From assembly GCA_905221605.1 (NCBI GenBank), contig CAJNDS010002590.1:298918-362917 (forward strand): DNA of 64,000 bases, given 5' to 3'. Of the stretch, positions 33,999-43,358 are shown in pieces; the stretch's first letter is position 1, and each line of letters starts with the position of its first letter. The position numbers and the translations under genes were made by a program. This stretch comes from Symbiodinium natans (lineage: Eukaryota > Sar > Dinophyceae > Suessiales > Symbiodiniaceae). The notes under the pieces were generated by a model that made no database searches, was not told where the DNA came from, and saw nothing but the letters and a program-made list of their open reading frames with translations.

Positions 33999-34176
33999 AC
34001 TTGGAGGTTCATGGGTACTCTTAACCCTTGGGGTTTGGGGTTTAGGGTTTAGGGTATCGGGTTTCGGGTTTAGGGTCTAGGGCTACTTATAAGTAGGTTA
34101 TAAGTTCCCTCGCTCAGGATATAACAATAGCCACGGTACGCTTAACCCTACTTGTAGGTCCCCGTGAACCTCCAAG
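33999..34176. mobile_element. MITE-like element, family B copy 4, split by telomeric repeats
   Basis: CTTGGAGGTTCATGGGTACT at the left and CCCCGTGAACCTCCAAG at the right are the family B ends. Between them a TTTAGGG-type stretch of about 65 bp (about 34,020-34,085) interrupts the left arm just before ACTTATAAGTAGG. The other copies lack it, so telomere-type repeat appears to have been added inside the element. Confidence 0.65.
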
Positions 34177-34754
34177 AAAAGGCTCAGGGCTTGAGGATAT
34201 TTGGTCAGGGTTGTCACGCCCAAAACCCCTAAACTTCGGGTAGCCATCCGTTATTTTGGAAACTCTCACGCAACTACCCTTCGACCTAAAGCTAGGAACC
34301 TTTAACCCTAGACCCGAAATCTTAAACCCCAGGGAATCCTGACCTTGATCCAAAGTGGAAGGTGCATTTGCAGGAGCGGGTGCGTTTTTACTTTTGGAGG
34401 TTCAGGCTGCTGGGGGCCTGCGGTCCCTTAAGGTCCCCAAGACCCCTACAGCCTATAGCCTACACCCTAAACTCTAAACCCTAAACCCCAAACTCTAAAT
34501 CCTAAACTGGCCCTAAACCCTAAACCCTAAACTCTAAACCCTAAACCCTGAATTCCCCACCCCTCAACTCTGGAAGCCGTGACCTGAAATCGACTACCGA
34601 GTCGCGCTCGAAGGCCAAAACGGCATCAACTGAAGGCACCAGCCACATCCCACTACACTCCTGTAGGATGAACTGAGGGTTTCGCGTTTAGGGTTGAGGG
34701 TTTGGGGTTTAGGGTTGGTTCTTAATCCGGAATGAGGAAGGAGGGCCCTGTATG

Positions 34755-34820
34755 AGTATGTATGTATGTATAAATAGATAAATATAAATATATATATATA
34801 TATATGTATATTTATATGAC
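34755..34820. repeat. TA-rich microsatellite
   Basis: (TATG)n, (TAAA)n and (TA)n runs. Sequence from about 34,860 to 35,290 is unique and I recognise no gene in it. Confidence 0.85.
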
Positions 34821-35299
34821 ATTGAGACCGTTCGGGTTCTTTTTGCTTAGTTTTCATGTTTGAAGTTTAAAGAATGAATATACATATAACAAACTAGGTA
34901 TTAGAATTTTGCTAACTCCTTAGCATATAGAATTCGGAATTTCAATCTTAACCTCTGAGCCCTAGACTCTATGCAAGCGTCCTCCCAGAAACAATGTGAT
35001 CGCGCAAGTCATGTATGCATTCTTCTTCGCGTACAATCATACTCACATCAGAGTCAACTTGAAACGCTTCGGCCCGAGAGACTTTTATGCTAACATACTG
35101 CTAGCAATTTCCTAAGTGATGTTCCAATAGTGTTTTCTGGGACAACTTGAGCACAACCGATAAAAGCTAAAAACCATGTCTGCAGTTGTAACAAAGTTAA
35201 AACACTCCGGCTCGAGAGATTCCTCTGAACCCGAACTGTATGCAAACGTCTTCCCAGAAAAACTCAATGGTGAATTTACGACAATGTGATCACAAGTGA

Positions 35300-35825
35300 A
35301 GCTAAAGACTTCAGCCTTCGGGCCCTGGTCTAAGTCTCAAGAGAAGAGTCCCTTAATCTTAAGACTTCAGCCTTCGGGCCCTGATCTAAGTCTCAGGAGA
35401 AGAGTCCCTGAATCTTAAGACTTCAGCCTTCGGGCCCTGGTCTAAGTCTCAAGAGAAGAGTCCCTGAAGCTTAAGACTTCAGCCTTCGGGCCCTGATCTA
35501 ATTAAATGTCTCAAGAGCAGAGTTCCTGAAGCTTAAGACTTCAGCCTGCGGGTCCTGGTCTAAGTCTCAAGAGAAGAGCCCTTGAAGCTTAAGACTTCAG
35601 CCTTCGGGCCCTGGTCTAAGTCTCAAGAGAAGAGTCCCTGAAGCTAAAGACTTCAGCCTTCGGGCCCTGGTCTAAGTCTCAAGAGAAGAGTTCCTGAAGC
35701 TTAAGACTTCAGCCTGCGGGTCCTGGTCTAAGTCTCAAGAGAAGAGTCCCTGAAGCTTAAGACTTCAGCCTTCGTGTCCTGGTCTAAGTCTCGCTTAAGA
35801 CTTCAGCCTTCGGGTCCTGGAATTC
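35300..35825. repeat. 56-bp satellite, nine to ten copies
   Basis: The unit contains TAAGACTTCAGCCTTCGGGC, CCTGGTCTAAGTCTCAAGAG and AAGAGTCCCTGAAGCT; the period is 56 bp. One further copy lies at about 36,010-36,085, separated by unique sequence. It borders the gene island on the left. Confidence 0.95.
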
Positions 35826-36299
35826 AGGAAACCGGCACAGGTCTGAAAGCTAGGTTTCCTTACTAAAATCCTTATCCGCCGGAGCTCGAAAACATGTCCG
35901 GCAAGGGTACCCCTTACGGGCCTCCAAAATGACAATAATAAAGGGTGGCAATAATAAATTCGGCGAGGGAGGGGGGGGGGGAACCAAGAAGCCTTAAGTT
36001 TAAATGGCTTCCTGTAATTAAGTCTCAAGACAGGAGTCCCTTAAGATTAAGACTTCAGCCTTCGGGCCCTGGTCTAACTTCATCTCTCAAGCAAGAAGCA
36101 CACAGAGAAGCTAAGCTGCCTCCAGACTGGTCTGCTGGGTCTGCTGGTACCAGAGCAGAGCTTGCAGAGGCTGGCTTCGGCGCTAGAACCAAAGCAGAGC
36201 TTGCGGTCTCAGGCTGCTGAGCCACTTCATCTTCAGAAGAAGAAATCTCCACAGCCAGTGCTGCGAGATCTAACTGCCTACAGACAAGCAGTCTTGTGG

Positions 36300-36747
36300 C
36301 CAAAATGGCCTGCCTGCAGAACAAAAACATGAGTGGCAGAGAGGCGCCTTATCTGCAGAAGCCAGGCAGTCAACAGACGGGGCAAGAAACTGCATCCCTC
36401 AGACTCCTCAGACTTTTTGCTTCGCTGCTTTACAGAGCCACAGAAGTCTCAGATTCAAAACCTTTTGCTTGGCTGCTTCACAGAGCTACCGAAGTCTCAG
36501 ACTCAGAGCCCTCTACGTCTTCCCACTCAGAGTCCGCCTCGCAGACAGAAGAACGCTCAGAAGTGGGGGTCTGGGCCTCAGAGTGGCCCAGCTCAGAGAT
36601 GTCTTCTGCAGACATCACATGGACCCGAGAGGCCCAAGGCAGCCACAGAAGAGACCCGATCGTGATCTCTCGCTGCTTGCAGAGCCACCCAGCAAGCGTC
36701 CAGCGGTCAGCAGAGCCTCCGTCAGCCAGATCGGTGAATTGCTCACC
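36300..36747 (-). CDS. Left part of a host gene split by the 13-kb element
   Basis: Minus-strand frames here are Ser/Glu-rich and coding-like: one contains SAEDISELGHSEAQTPTSER and DSEWEDVEGSESETS, ending at a donor-like TCG|GTAGCT. A roughly 57-bp duplication (about 36,410-36,505) lies downstream. Further acidic sequence (AVEISSSEDEVAQQPE) is open at about 36,240 on the same strand. The right end touches the 8-bp target duplication of the element, so this was probably continuous with the sequence at 49,822-50,465. Exon limits and product unknown. Confidence 0.3.
36740..36747. repeat. Target-site duplication, left copy
   Basis: TGCTCACC immediately outside the left inverted repeat; identical to 49,814-49,821. 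Confidence 0.85.
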
Positions 36748-36785
36748 TAAGGAGTTGCCAGTTATGAGGGGGGGGGGTGAACCCA
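36748..36785 (+). repeat. Left terminal inverted repeat
   Basis: Starts TAAGGAGTTGCCAGTTATGA, then ten G and TGAACC. It pairs with the reverse complement of 49,779-49,813 over about 35 positions with two mismatches and one small indel at the inner edge. Confidence 0.85.
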
Positions 36786-37511
36786 TGAAACGGTTCGAGG
36801 TTGCGCTGTCGCGAAATAGGTCGAAAAACGGGATTCCTGAAATTCGCGAAAAAAAGCTGCACATGGTGCTTTCCCAACCCAACCGTTTGCTAGATGACTG
36901 CTTTGACTCCCGGCAGTCATTGCCAAGAATGGTTGCCAAACGCCACGCAATGCCTTCAGCTTTTTCCTGTATGTTGAAAAGCCACAAAGCACAGCGTTTC
37001 AAATCTTAAAAATGGTTATTGTTCCAAAAACAATCAGCGCACTATATGACATTACCACATCCGGAATATTGGGTAAAATTTATCTGTTTGACCTGTATGT
37101 TTAGCCCCTGCCAAAACTTATAAGGCCAAAATACAGAGTATGGAAGATATATGTCTGCTATTGTTTGCTCTCACGCAGCGGACACCTTCTTTTTTTCACA
37201 CTGCAGCGGAAACATCCATCCATGCTTCATGCTACTAGCATTCGCTAGCTATCGCATTAGGCCACGAAGCCCGTGCCTTGAGGCATGCCTTCACGGCAAT
37301 TTTGGCAGTCGCTCAGCTCACGCGGGACTACTTTCTGAATTTGGATTCCATGACAAGTGACTTCGGCAAGCGCAAGCGTCGGAACTCACGGTGCCTCAGT
37401 CTTGAGGCACGCAGCCGTTTCTTCAGCGAGAGGAGTTTTGCTTGCAGCCGACGCCTCGACAGCCTCGACAGCTTCGACAGCTTGATGAGCACACACACAC
37501 AAGGACATAAC

Positions 37512-38003
37512 TTAACACGCAAGTCTTTGGTGTCCGTAGTGTCCTCTAAACTCGGCGGCCTCGCCCACTCCAGGACTTGCTTCTCGGGACAAGTCAGCCA
37601 AGTCGGAGAAGCCAGTTTCACCCAGCACCTGGCGCTCAAGACTCATGTTCCAGGTGAAAGACAGCCTACGCATTGCACATGGGATGCCAAAATGAGACAA
37701 ACATCCAACACAGTCCTCCAGTCGTGAATCCATGCAAAGGTCCCTTTTGGCAACCACAGCCACAAAGCCATGATCGTCTAGAGGGCAAAGGCGGGGCCGC
37801 GGGGAATGGGAGAGAGGCGGCAATTTGCAAGTGCAGGCTTCGAGCTGCGGCAAGATCTGAACATGACATATGTATGGCATATATGTCAACACGCAATGAC
37901 GACGGAGCAAGCCATTGCATCGCAAAAATCCAAGTGGCACAGCCTCACGCACGCATGTTGTCCCAGCCAACCAGTTCAAACAGTGAGAGCTCACGGGGAG
38001 CAT
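37512..38003 (-). CDS. Possible small gene or exon, unknown
   Basis: The minus frame is open for 163 codons. The part from about 37,770 down is protein-like (MDSRLEDCVGCLSHFGIPCA, then GETGFSDLADLSREASPGVG). The upstream part is less so, and no family is recognised. It lies between the left end of the transposon and the cupin-like gene and shares that gene's strand. It could be a downstream exon of it or untranslated. The rest of 36,786-38,315 shows nothing convincing. Confidence 0.3.
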   Translation of the reverse strand: MLPVSSHCLNWLAGTTCVREAVPLGFLRCNGLLRRHCVLTYMPYICHVQILPQLEACTCKLPPLSHSPRPRLCPLDDHGFVAVVAKRDLCMDSRLEDCVGCLSHFGIPCAMRRLSFTWNMSLERQVLGETGFSDLADLSREASPGVGEAAEFRGHYGHQRLAC

Positions 38004-38315
38004 CAGTGCACCTGGTTCACACTGCCTGGTCTACGTTGCCTATTCACGAAACCTCGAAAGGCCCTGAAGCAAACCCAGAAGCCAAAACACCAGGACTTGG
38101 GCGAAACCACGTGCGCTCGTTGAAAGGAAAAGGCACTTTGCTCTCCAAATTTGAGAGAGCTGCAAACTGAGAACTCGCAAAGGAAAAGCTGGCACTGCTT
38201 GCTGTAGCCTGTCGCCGAAGTTCCGCCGAAGCGTTGACTCCATAGCTGTCGGCCGCAGCTGTGGACCGCTGCTAACAGGGCCACGCTACAACAAAGCTAT
38301 GACCAACGATTCACA

Positions 38316-39542
38316 TCATTGCCCGGGCAAAGGGACGATGTCCAGGCTCTTCTCGAGAAACTGCAACATCTTCCTGGAGTTCTGGTCCTTGCCCATGTCA
38401 CGTGTCCAGGGCCGCAGGAATTCGATTCCCTTTCTTGCAGCTTCCTCGCTGGTCAGGATCAACTTGACGGCGATATGTCTGTCCTCCATGGACGTGAGTT
38501 GGAACAGGTGCCCCGACGGAATCAGGCAAGCCTTTCCAGGCACCAGGAATGTGGTCCAGCCTGACTCTGTGTTGTACATGGCCTTCCATTCCTTGTTGGT
38601 CATATCCTCCAAGGCTGCGTAGATAGAGTCTGCCTCGTCGCTGATCTCCTCGGGTGCTTTGACCCCTGTGATTGCCAGAGTGCCTTCCAAGACGAAGTAC
38701 AAGCAAGGCAGCCCATACTCGGAGTTGGAGTAAAACTTCCAGCTTGCCGGAGGGGCATGCAGGAACATGGGGGCTAGGAGGTCGCGAAGCGCCGGGGATT
38801 CGGGCGTCTGCAAGCCCAGATTCTTTATCTCTGGAAGCAGCCCTGCCATGATGCTCATTACCTTCTGAGCAACGCTGCCCTTGGTGATCATATAGTGACT
38901 CATGATCTCATCGTCCTTGCTTTTGGAGGCCTGGGCCTGGACCCACTTCTTCTGACTGTCGTAGTAGTCCAACGCCACGATACTGTTTTTTGCTGCCGTG
39001 CCTCGAGCCTCCGGTATCACCACCGCTGCGCTCGGCAGATCCTTCTTGCAAAGAATGTCTTCCTTCACATTCCACAAGCAATTCTCGTCAGTCATGTTAT
39101 CCGCGACAAAAAGCTCTGTCATCTCCTGACCAATGCCATCTCCCATCTTGAGGCTGGTGTGGGAAATCCAACCCTTGCTGCTGTCAGGGGCACTACTTTG
39201 GGCCGCGGATGCACTGCTGGCTTGAGCACAGGACTTGCTCTGGAACTTCGGTGCCGCTTTGCCCTTAGCAAGCTTCTTGGCATTCTTTTTGGCTTCCTTC
39301 TGGGCAGCGTCCGTGGCTTTCTTGATTTTGGCCACGAACTTCCGCAAGTCAGTCACCTTGTTCTTCATCTCCTTGACGTCCTCATTGTCGCTGAGCCACG
39401 CCCTCACCCAACCTGGCATCTCTGCGGTCTTCTGGGCCAGGTCCGCAGCTCCGAGCACATCTTCTCCTTTGCCTAGGTCCGCTTCCCAGAGCCTCAGATT
39501 TGATGTCTGCGGGAGTGCTTGTAGGGCATGAGTGTGCTTCAC
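38316..39542 (-). CDS. Unknown protein with possible cupin-like C-terminal half
   Basis: Up to 408 residues. The listed 5' limit is a GTG; the first in-frame ATG is at 39,419 (367 residues, starting MPGWVRAW). An acceptor-like TTTTGTTCAG just upstream of the limit suggests that this is an exon boundary rather than a start. N-terminal part: a Lys/Ala-rich helical segment (KKATDAAQKEAKKNAKKLAK) that may be a coiled coil or nuclear signal, then a Ser/Ala linker. C-terminal part: YFVLEGTLAITGV followed after about 50 residues by FLVPGKACLIPSGHLFQLTS and a beta-rich tail, a pattern like the strand-turn-strand of cupins. No HxH metal ligand set is clear, so catalysis is not implied. Same strand as the two genes upstream. 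Confidence 0.6.
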   Translation of the reverse strand: MKHTHALQALPQTSNLRLWEADLGKGEDVLGAADLAQKTAEMPGWVRAWLSDNEDVKEMKNKVTDLRKFVAKIKKATDAAQKEAKKNAKKLAKGKAAPKFQSKSCAQASSASAAQSSAPDSSKGWISHTSLKMGDGIGQEMTELFVADNMTDENCLWNVKEDILCKKDLPSAAVVIPEARGTAAKNSIVALDYYDSQKKWVQAQASKSKDDEIMSHYMITKGSVAQKVMSIMAGLLPEIKNLGLQTPESPALRDLLAPMFLHAPPASWKFYSNSEYGLPCLYFVLEGTLAITGVKAPEEISDEADSIYAALEDMTNKEWKAMYNTESGWTTFLVPGKACLIPSGHLFQLTSMEDRHIAVKLILTSEEAARKGIEFLRPWTRDMGKDQNSRKMLQFLEKSLDIVPLPGQ

Positions 39543-39601
39543 TGAACAAAATATACAATCTGTGGTCTGCGATTGTTACAAGATCCAATGTTTTCTGGCT
39601 T

Positions 39602-40705
39602 CTATGTGCTGCCCAGCCACGCCTTTTGCTGGGCAATGAGCTCTCGAACCTTGACGACGCTTGTCCTAGCCAGTGCCACCTGCTGCTTCGCGTCGTTCTT
39701 GGCCTCGTCGGTGGTATTTTCCATCATTTGTCGGAGCTCTGTCTGCATGAGCTCCACCTGTTCGTTGGCACGGTCGTGACAGTTGCTGATCGTTCGGACT
39801 GATCTCTCCGACACGTTCTTGAAAACAACGTGTTCCAAGGCATAGGTCTTGACCTGGCTTTTCTTCTCCTCGGCTCGCTGCTTTCGTTCTTCTTTCTCCT
39901 TCTCAAGCTTCTCTTCCAGCTCTTGCAGCCAAATCCTTTCCTGCTCTGCTTCGGCGGCCCTGGCCTTCTCGATGTCCCCGGCTATGTTTAGCAATGGCTC
40001 CATGTCCATGTCGTTGTCTTGTGAATGCAAGTTCTTCGTGTGCTGCAGGTTCGCCTTCCAGGAGGCCTTGCGCAGCTTGGCCACGGCCTCTTGCTCAAAG
40101 CCCTCCACGTCGGCACCATCACTCAGATCAGCACGCTGCTTCAAGTTGATGCCGACCTGGTGCTCTTGGCCCTTTCTGGCCTCCAGGCCTTTGAAAGACG
40201 CCAGCAGGTCCTGGCCACGACGTCTCTTCACGATGGCGTCGGGCTTCTGCAGCTCCAGCTTCCACTGGTCTTTGGCCTCCTCCTCGCTTTTGTAACGACC
40301 CAAAGTCATCTGCCTGGCTGCCCAGACCTCGAAGGTCTCGAACGCGTCCACCTCGTCTTGTCCTTCTTTCTGCACCCGGGACTCTTCCACAGAGCCCACG
40401 GCTCCTTCGCCGAAGGTCCTCTTTTTGGAACGTTCGCTCGCTTGGCGCTTGGCTTTCTCCGTTCGATACCACTGCTTCTTCTCCTCAGCATCGAGTTTTG
40501 CCACTCGTCCCTTCTCCGCCTCTGCTGCGAGCCTCAGGCGCTTGTTCTCCTCCGTCTCCATCTCTGGCTTCAGCGGTTTTTTGCAGCGGCGATTTATGGA
40601 CTTGTCGGTGGCGTTGCAGTGCAGGCAGATCCTTTTCATGGCATTTCTGCCTGTCGCCACAGACTCGACCATGCTGCACTCATCTCCGCACTTCTGGCAG
40701 TTCAT
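39602..40705 (-). CDS. N-terminal zinc-ribbon, coiled-coil protein
   Basis: 367 residues from the ATG at 40,705; the frame extends upstream to 40,789 only through a 44-bp repeat, so I prefer the ATG. Residues 3-30 have C3-x2-C6 and C27-x2-C30, a zinc-ribbon-like set, followed by NATDKSINRRCKK. The rest is strongly charged helix (EEKLEKEKEERKQRAEEKKS near residues 260-290), predicted coiled coil. Stop at 39,602, 59 bases from the next gene on the same strand. Dinoflagellate mobile elements often carry such proteins of unknown role; DNA or RNA binding is inference. A three-gene minus-strand cluster (methyltransferase, this, cupin-like) is likely but may be spliced. Confidence 0.6.
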   Translation of the reverse strand: MNCQKCGDECSMVESVATGRNAMKRICLHCNATDKSINRRCKKPLKPEMETEENKRLRLAAEAEKGRVAKLDAEEKKQWYRTEKAKRQASERSKKRTFGEGAVGSVEESRVQKEGQDEVDAFETFEVWAARQMTLGRYKSEEEAKDQWKLELQKPDAIVKRRRGQDLLASFKGLEARKGQEHQVGINLKQRADLSDGADVEGFEQEAVAKLRKASWKANLQHTKNLHSQDNDMDMEPLLNIAGDIEKARAAEAEQERIWLQELEEKLEKEKEERKQRAEEKKSQVKTYALEHVVFKNVSERSVRTISNCHDRANEQVELMQTELRQMMENTTDEAKNDAKQQVALARTSVVKVRELIAQQKAWLGST

Positions 40706-40761
40706 CTTGGAGGCAGTTGCAGGCTCGGATGTCGCCCAGCGCTGCGCGAGGAAGCCTTTCC

Positions 40762-40890
40762 AGGAAGTGGCAAGCCCAAGGGCGGCCACGCCCGCAAAGT
40801 GTCAAGGGAAGTGGCAAGCCCAAGGGTGGCCACGCCCGCAAAGTGTGAAGGGAAGTGGCAAGCCCAAGGGCGGCCACACAGGGAAACCTC
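40762..40890. repeat. 44-bp tandem repeat, nearly three copies
   Basis: GGAAGTGGCAAGCCCAAGGG is spaced at 44 bp (40,763; 40,807; 40,851). It lies just upstream of the zinc-ribbon gene, in the 520-bp gap before the methyltransferase; the rest of that gap shows no gene. It could be promoter-associated. Confidence 0.9.
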
Positions 40891-41229
40891 AAAGGGATGC
40901 AGGGAGGAGGAATCCGGCCACAAGCACCGCAGCGCTACACGGGAGTTCGTGTCGCGCCGCCTTATTGCCTCGAGCCGAAATATTACACACACAGAACAAT
41001 CCGCAAAGTCCTCGATCCTCGCAGTCGCATGGACACAACACAAGACTCTGGAAGGTCACGTGGTCTTTGTCTAAAGCATAGCAGTGCAAGCACTCAGTGC
41101 GCTGTCGTGTGAATTGGCAGATTCTGCGCATTCATTACGAATTATACTTGTCTTGCATAGCCTATTCTACGAATCTAACAGGAAGCTAAGAATCGATGAA
41201 ACTGTAGTAGTCGTCGGTTCCAGACTGTA

Positions 41230-42579
41230 TTAGTCCAACTCGATGACGTTGTCCGTGTTCGGGGTCAGGGGGCCACGGAAAGCAAGTGTTTCCTCGTGCT
41301 CGGCTGGCCCGGCCTTTCTGCAACGCTTCTTGGGTCTTGTCGGTGACCCGAGGAGGGTTCCGGGGGCAAAGGTCTGCTCATGCATGCCCTGAAGCTCTAT
41401 CTCCACCTGTCTCTTGCGGCTCAGCCGTTGTGGTGGCTCTGCAGACATCGCCCCGCTCACCACTGCACGCATCAGCATGGGTTGCAGCATTGCAGCCAAC
41501 TGCAGTGTGCAATATGCGTTGCCTGCGGCTTGTCGGCTGGCCGTGAGGGTGCTGAAGTAATCGTGATATGTGGCACGGTGGCCCTGGAAAACAAACCGCT
41601 CCTCGTCTGTCAAATACCGGTGGAGGAACTGCTGCTGCCAGTTCAGATGCATGTCGTCTGTGGTGAACATAAAGATCGCTGGCCCTGAGGTTCTCAAGCT
41701 GGGAATGGCATCGTAGGTCACCCGACCCATGAACTCTTTGTCCGGATCCCTGTCCAGCTCCAGACAGGCGACGCAGCCAGCATGTCCTCGGAGCAGGTCC
41801 TTCTTGACCATCTCCTCGTACCTCTTCAAATTCTGCCGCCGCTTCTCGGTCATGCTGCTGGGATCAGTATTGGGCTCTCCCTCGCAGAGCATCTCGAAGA
41901 GGCAAATCGGGTGAGGCATGTCAAGCATCCCCAGAGGCCTGGGCACTGTCCCAGCCACTGGGAGGCAGTCCCGTCGCAGCCCTCGCAAGTACAGGCGTTC
42001 CCGTCTCATTGGCAGCAGTGTGTGGCAATCATGCACACTCACGTCCAAGGCAAAATGTGGCAGCGCCACTTCTAGCTCCTGTACGAGCTGCCGAAAGAAA
42101 GTTGTTCTCAACAGGTTGGGTGAATTTTCGACCAGGAACAGCACCAAACAACCCCGACCGGCCATCTCCAAGATCCACGTTATCACAGCGCCATACACTT
42201 CTGATCTTTCGTCCATGTCCCCTTGCCTCAGGCCCGTTCCTGCCCAAGGTTGACAAGGTGGCCCGCTCACAAGTATTTCCGAGTCCGGAAGTTCTTTTGG
42301 GTTGACTCGCAGGACATCCCCATCAGCTTTCCCGATGTTGACGCCCAGCACCTTCGCGTTCTTGTCAGCCAGTCGTGTGTAGAACGCTTGCAAGGCCGGA
42401 TCTGTGTCGTAGGCCCCTGAGCCATCGTACGGGCTTCTGCTCTGCTGTGCCCACTCGCGAAAACCGCCCACACCCACACACGGCTCCAGAGTTCGCAACG
42501 GCCGACCCAGGTATCGTAGCACGTGGCCCCAGCGCCTAAGCACCAGAGACACAAAGCCCTCGGCTTTGCTGTTACTCAT
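41230..42579 (-). CDS. DNA (cytosine-5) methyltransferase
   Basis: 449 residues from the ATG at 42,579 (MSNSKAEGF). It should transfer a methyl group from S-adenosylmethionine to carbon 5 of cytosine in DNA, in the nucleus. Motifs are in canonical order: motif I LEPCVGVGGF (31-40, AdoMet loop), motif IV SGPPCQPW with catalytic Cys109, motif VI VENSPN (150-155), motif VIII RRERLYLRG (192-200), a target-recognition region, motif IX-like LTDEERFVFQGH and motif X RQAAGNAYCTLQLAAML (349-365). There are no extra chromatin-reader domains, so the enzyme is minimal. C-terminal basic patch RPKKRCRKAG may be a nuclear signal. All key residues are present. Cytosine methyltransferases captured by retrotransposons are known in dinoflagellates and charophyte algae; here the carrier looks like a DNA transposon. 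Target specificity cannot be read from sequence. Confidence 0.9.
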   Translation of the reverse strand: MSNSKAEGFVSLVLRRWGHVLRYLGRPLRTLEPCVGVGGFREWAQQSRSPYDGSGAYDTDPALQAFYTRLADKNAKVLGVNIGKADGDVLRVNPKELPDSEILVSGPPCQPWAGTGLRQGDMDERSEVYGAVITWILEMAGRGCLVLFLVENSPNLLRTTFFRQLVQELEVALPHFALDVSVHDCHTLLPMRRERLYLRGLRRDCLPVAGTVPRPLGMLDMPHPICLFEMLCEGEPNTDPSSMTEKRRQNLKRYEEMVKKDLLRGHAGCVACLELDRDPDKEFMGRVTYDAIPSLRTSGPAIFMFTTDDMHLNWQQQFLHRYLTDEERFVFQGHRATYHDYFSTLTASRQAAGNAYCTLQLAAMLQPMLMRAVVSGAMSAEPPQRLSRKRQVEIELQGMHEQTFAPGTLLGSPTRPKKRCRKAGPAEHEETLAFRGPLTPNTDNVIELD

Positions 42580-42974
42580 TCTGGGTGGTCTCGAACTGGA
42601 TCCCGCGAAAGTCAACACACGGCAGGCGGAGGGTCACCGCGGCCGGGCTGTTGCAGGCAGGCAAGCGGCACGCCGCGGAAAGTTAGGCAAACGCTGCTGC
42701 TTGCTAGCGTGGCCTTCGTTTTCGGGCAAGCGATTCGTCGCGGCCCCGGAAAGCACGGACTGAAATCTTGAGCCCAAAAAATAACGCCATACATGTTGCT
42801 GCAATGCCTGACAAACATCACTGCCCCATGTCGTGATGCACATGCCCCCTCGTGAATGTGACCCTGTCTTCTTCTGCTACTCTTTGTTTGTTTTCTGCCT
42901 TTTGCTAGCTCAAGAGTGTCTCTCCGCACTCCGGGACTGAAAATTTGACGATCTACCAGAATCGCCTCCGGCCA

Positions 42975-43014
42975 GGGCGGGCGGCCGCACACCCTGGTGT
43001 GCGGCCGCCCGCCC
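42975..43014. repeat. Perfect 19-bp palindrome, 2-base loop
   Basis: GGGCGGGCGGCCGCACACC and its exact complement are separated by CT. A third copy of one arm (GGTGTGCGGCCGCCCGCCC) lies at about 43,040-43,058, followed by a C tract. It lies in the divergent spacer between the methyltransferase and the plus-strand genes. Confidence 0.9.
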
Positions 43015-43179
43015 CCTGCATGTATTCTCCTGCTTGTGGGGGTGTGCGGCCGCCCGCCCCCCCCCCCCCCCCCGGGCTGCCCCGGCTGCCCCCTGTGGTG
43101 CGCACACGAAAAACACCAGAAGGACACAACACAAACGAAAACACACACACAACAACAAAGCACGGCGGATTTCGGCATG

Positions 43180-43358
43180 TCTGGCGGCACACGGGCGGCA
43201 CACGGGCGGCACACGGGCGGCACACGGGCGGCACACGGGCGGCACACGGGCGGCACACGGGCGGCACACTGGCGGCACACTGGCGGCACACTGGCGGCAC
43301 ACTGGCGGCACACTGGCGGCACACTGGCGGCACACGGGCGGCACACGGGCGGCACACT
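43180..43358. repeat. 12-bp GCGGCACACGGG/GCGGCACACTGG minisatellite
   Basis: About fourteen tandem 12-bp units in three blocks: seven of the ACACGGG type, about six ACACTGG, then two or three ACACGGG. The period is a multiple of three, so all frames stay open and give long repetitive ORFs on both strands; I do not call these genes. Confidence 0.95.

Larger units (their letters stand above)
1..34560. repeat. Interspersed telomere-type (TTTAGGG/CCCTAAA) repeat field
   Basis: Blocks of the heptamer CCCTAAA or its complement recur every few hundred bases in both orientations, from near-perfect arrays to strongly diverged ones (CCCTGAA, CCCCAAA, CCCTCAA, CCTTAAA variants). Because orientation switches repeatedly and unique islands, MITE-like elements and satellites lie between blocks, this is not a single chromosome end. 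TTTAGGG is the telomere unit known in plants and several dinoflagellates. Stretches in this region without an entry of their own hold degenerate heptamers, unique sequence in which I recognise nothing, or microsatellites. Confidence 0.9.

Noticed and set aside
35300-35825. CRISPR-like array
   Set aside because: Units are contiguous tandem copies of 56 bp without unique spacers; the genome is eukaryotic.
36296-37009. 237-residue plus-strand ORF
   Set aside because: Crosses the transposon boundary at 36,748 and is antisense to Ser/Glu-rich host coding; cannot be one ancestral gene.
40025-41074. 349-residue plus-strand ORF
   Set aside because: Antisense of the zinc-ribbon/coiled-coil gene, Leu-rich as expected of a reverse frame of Lys/Glu-rich coding.
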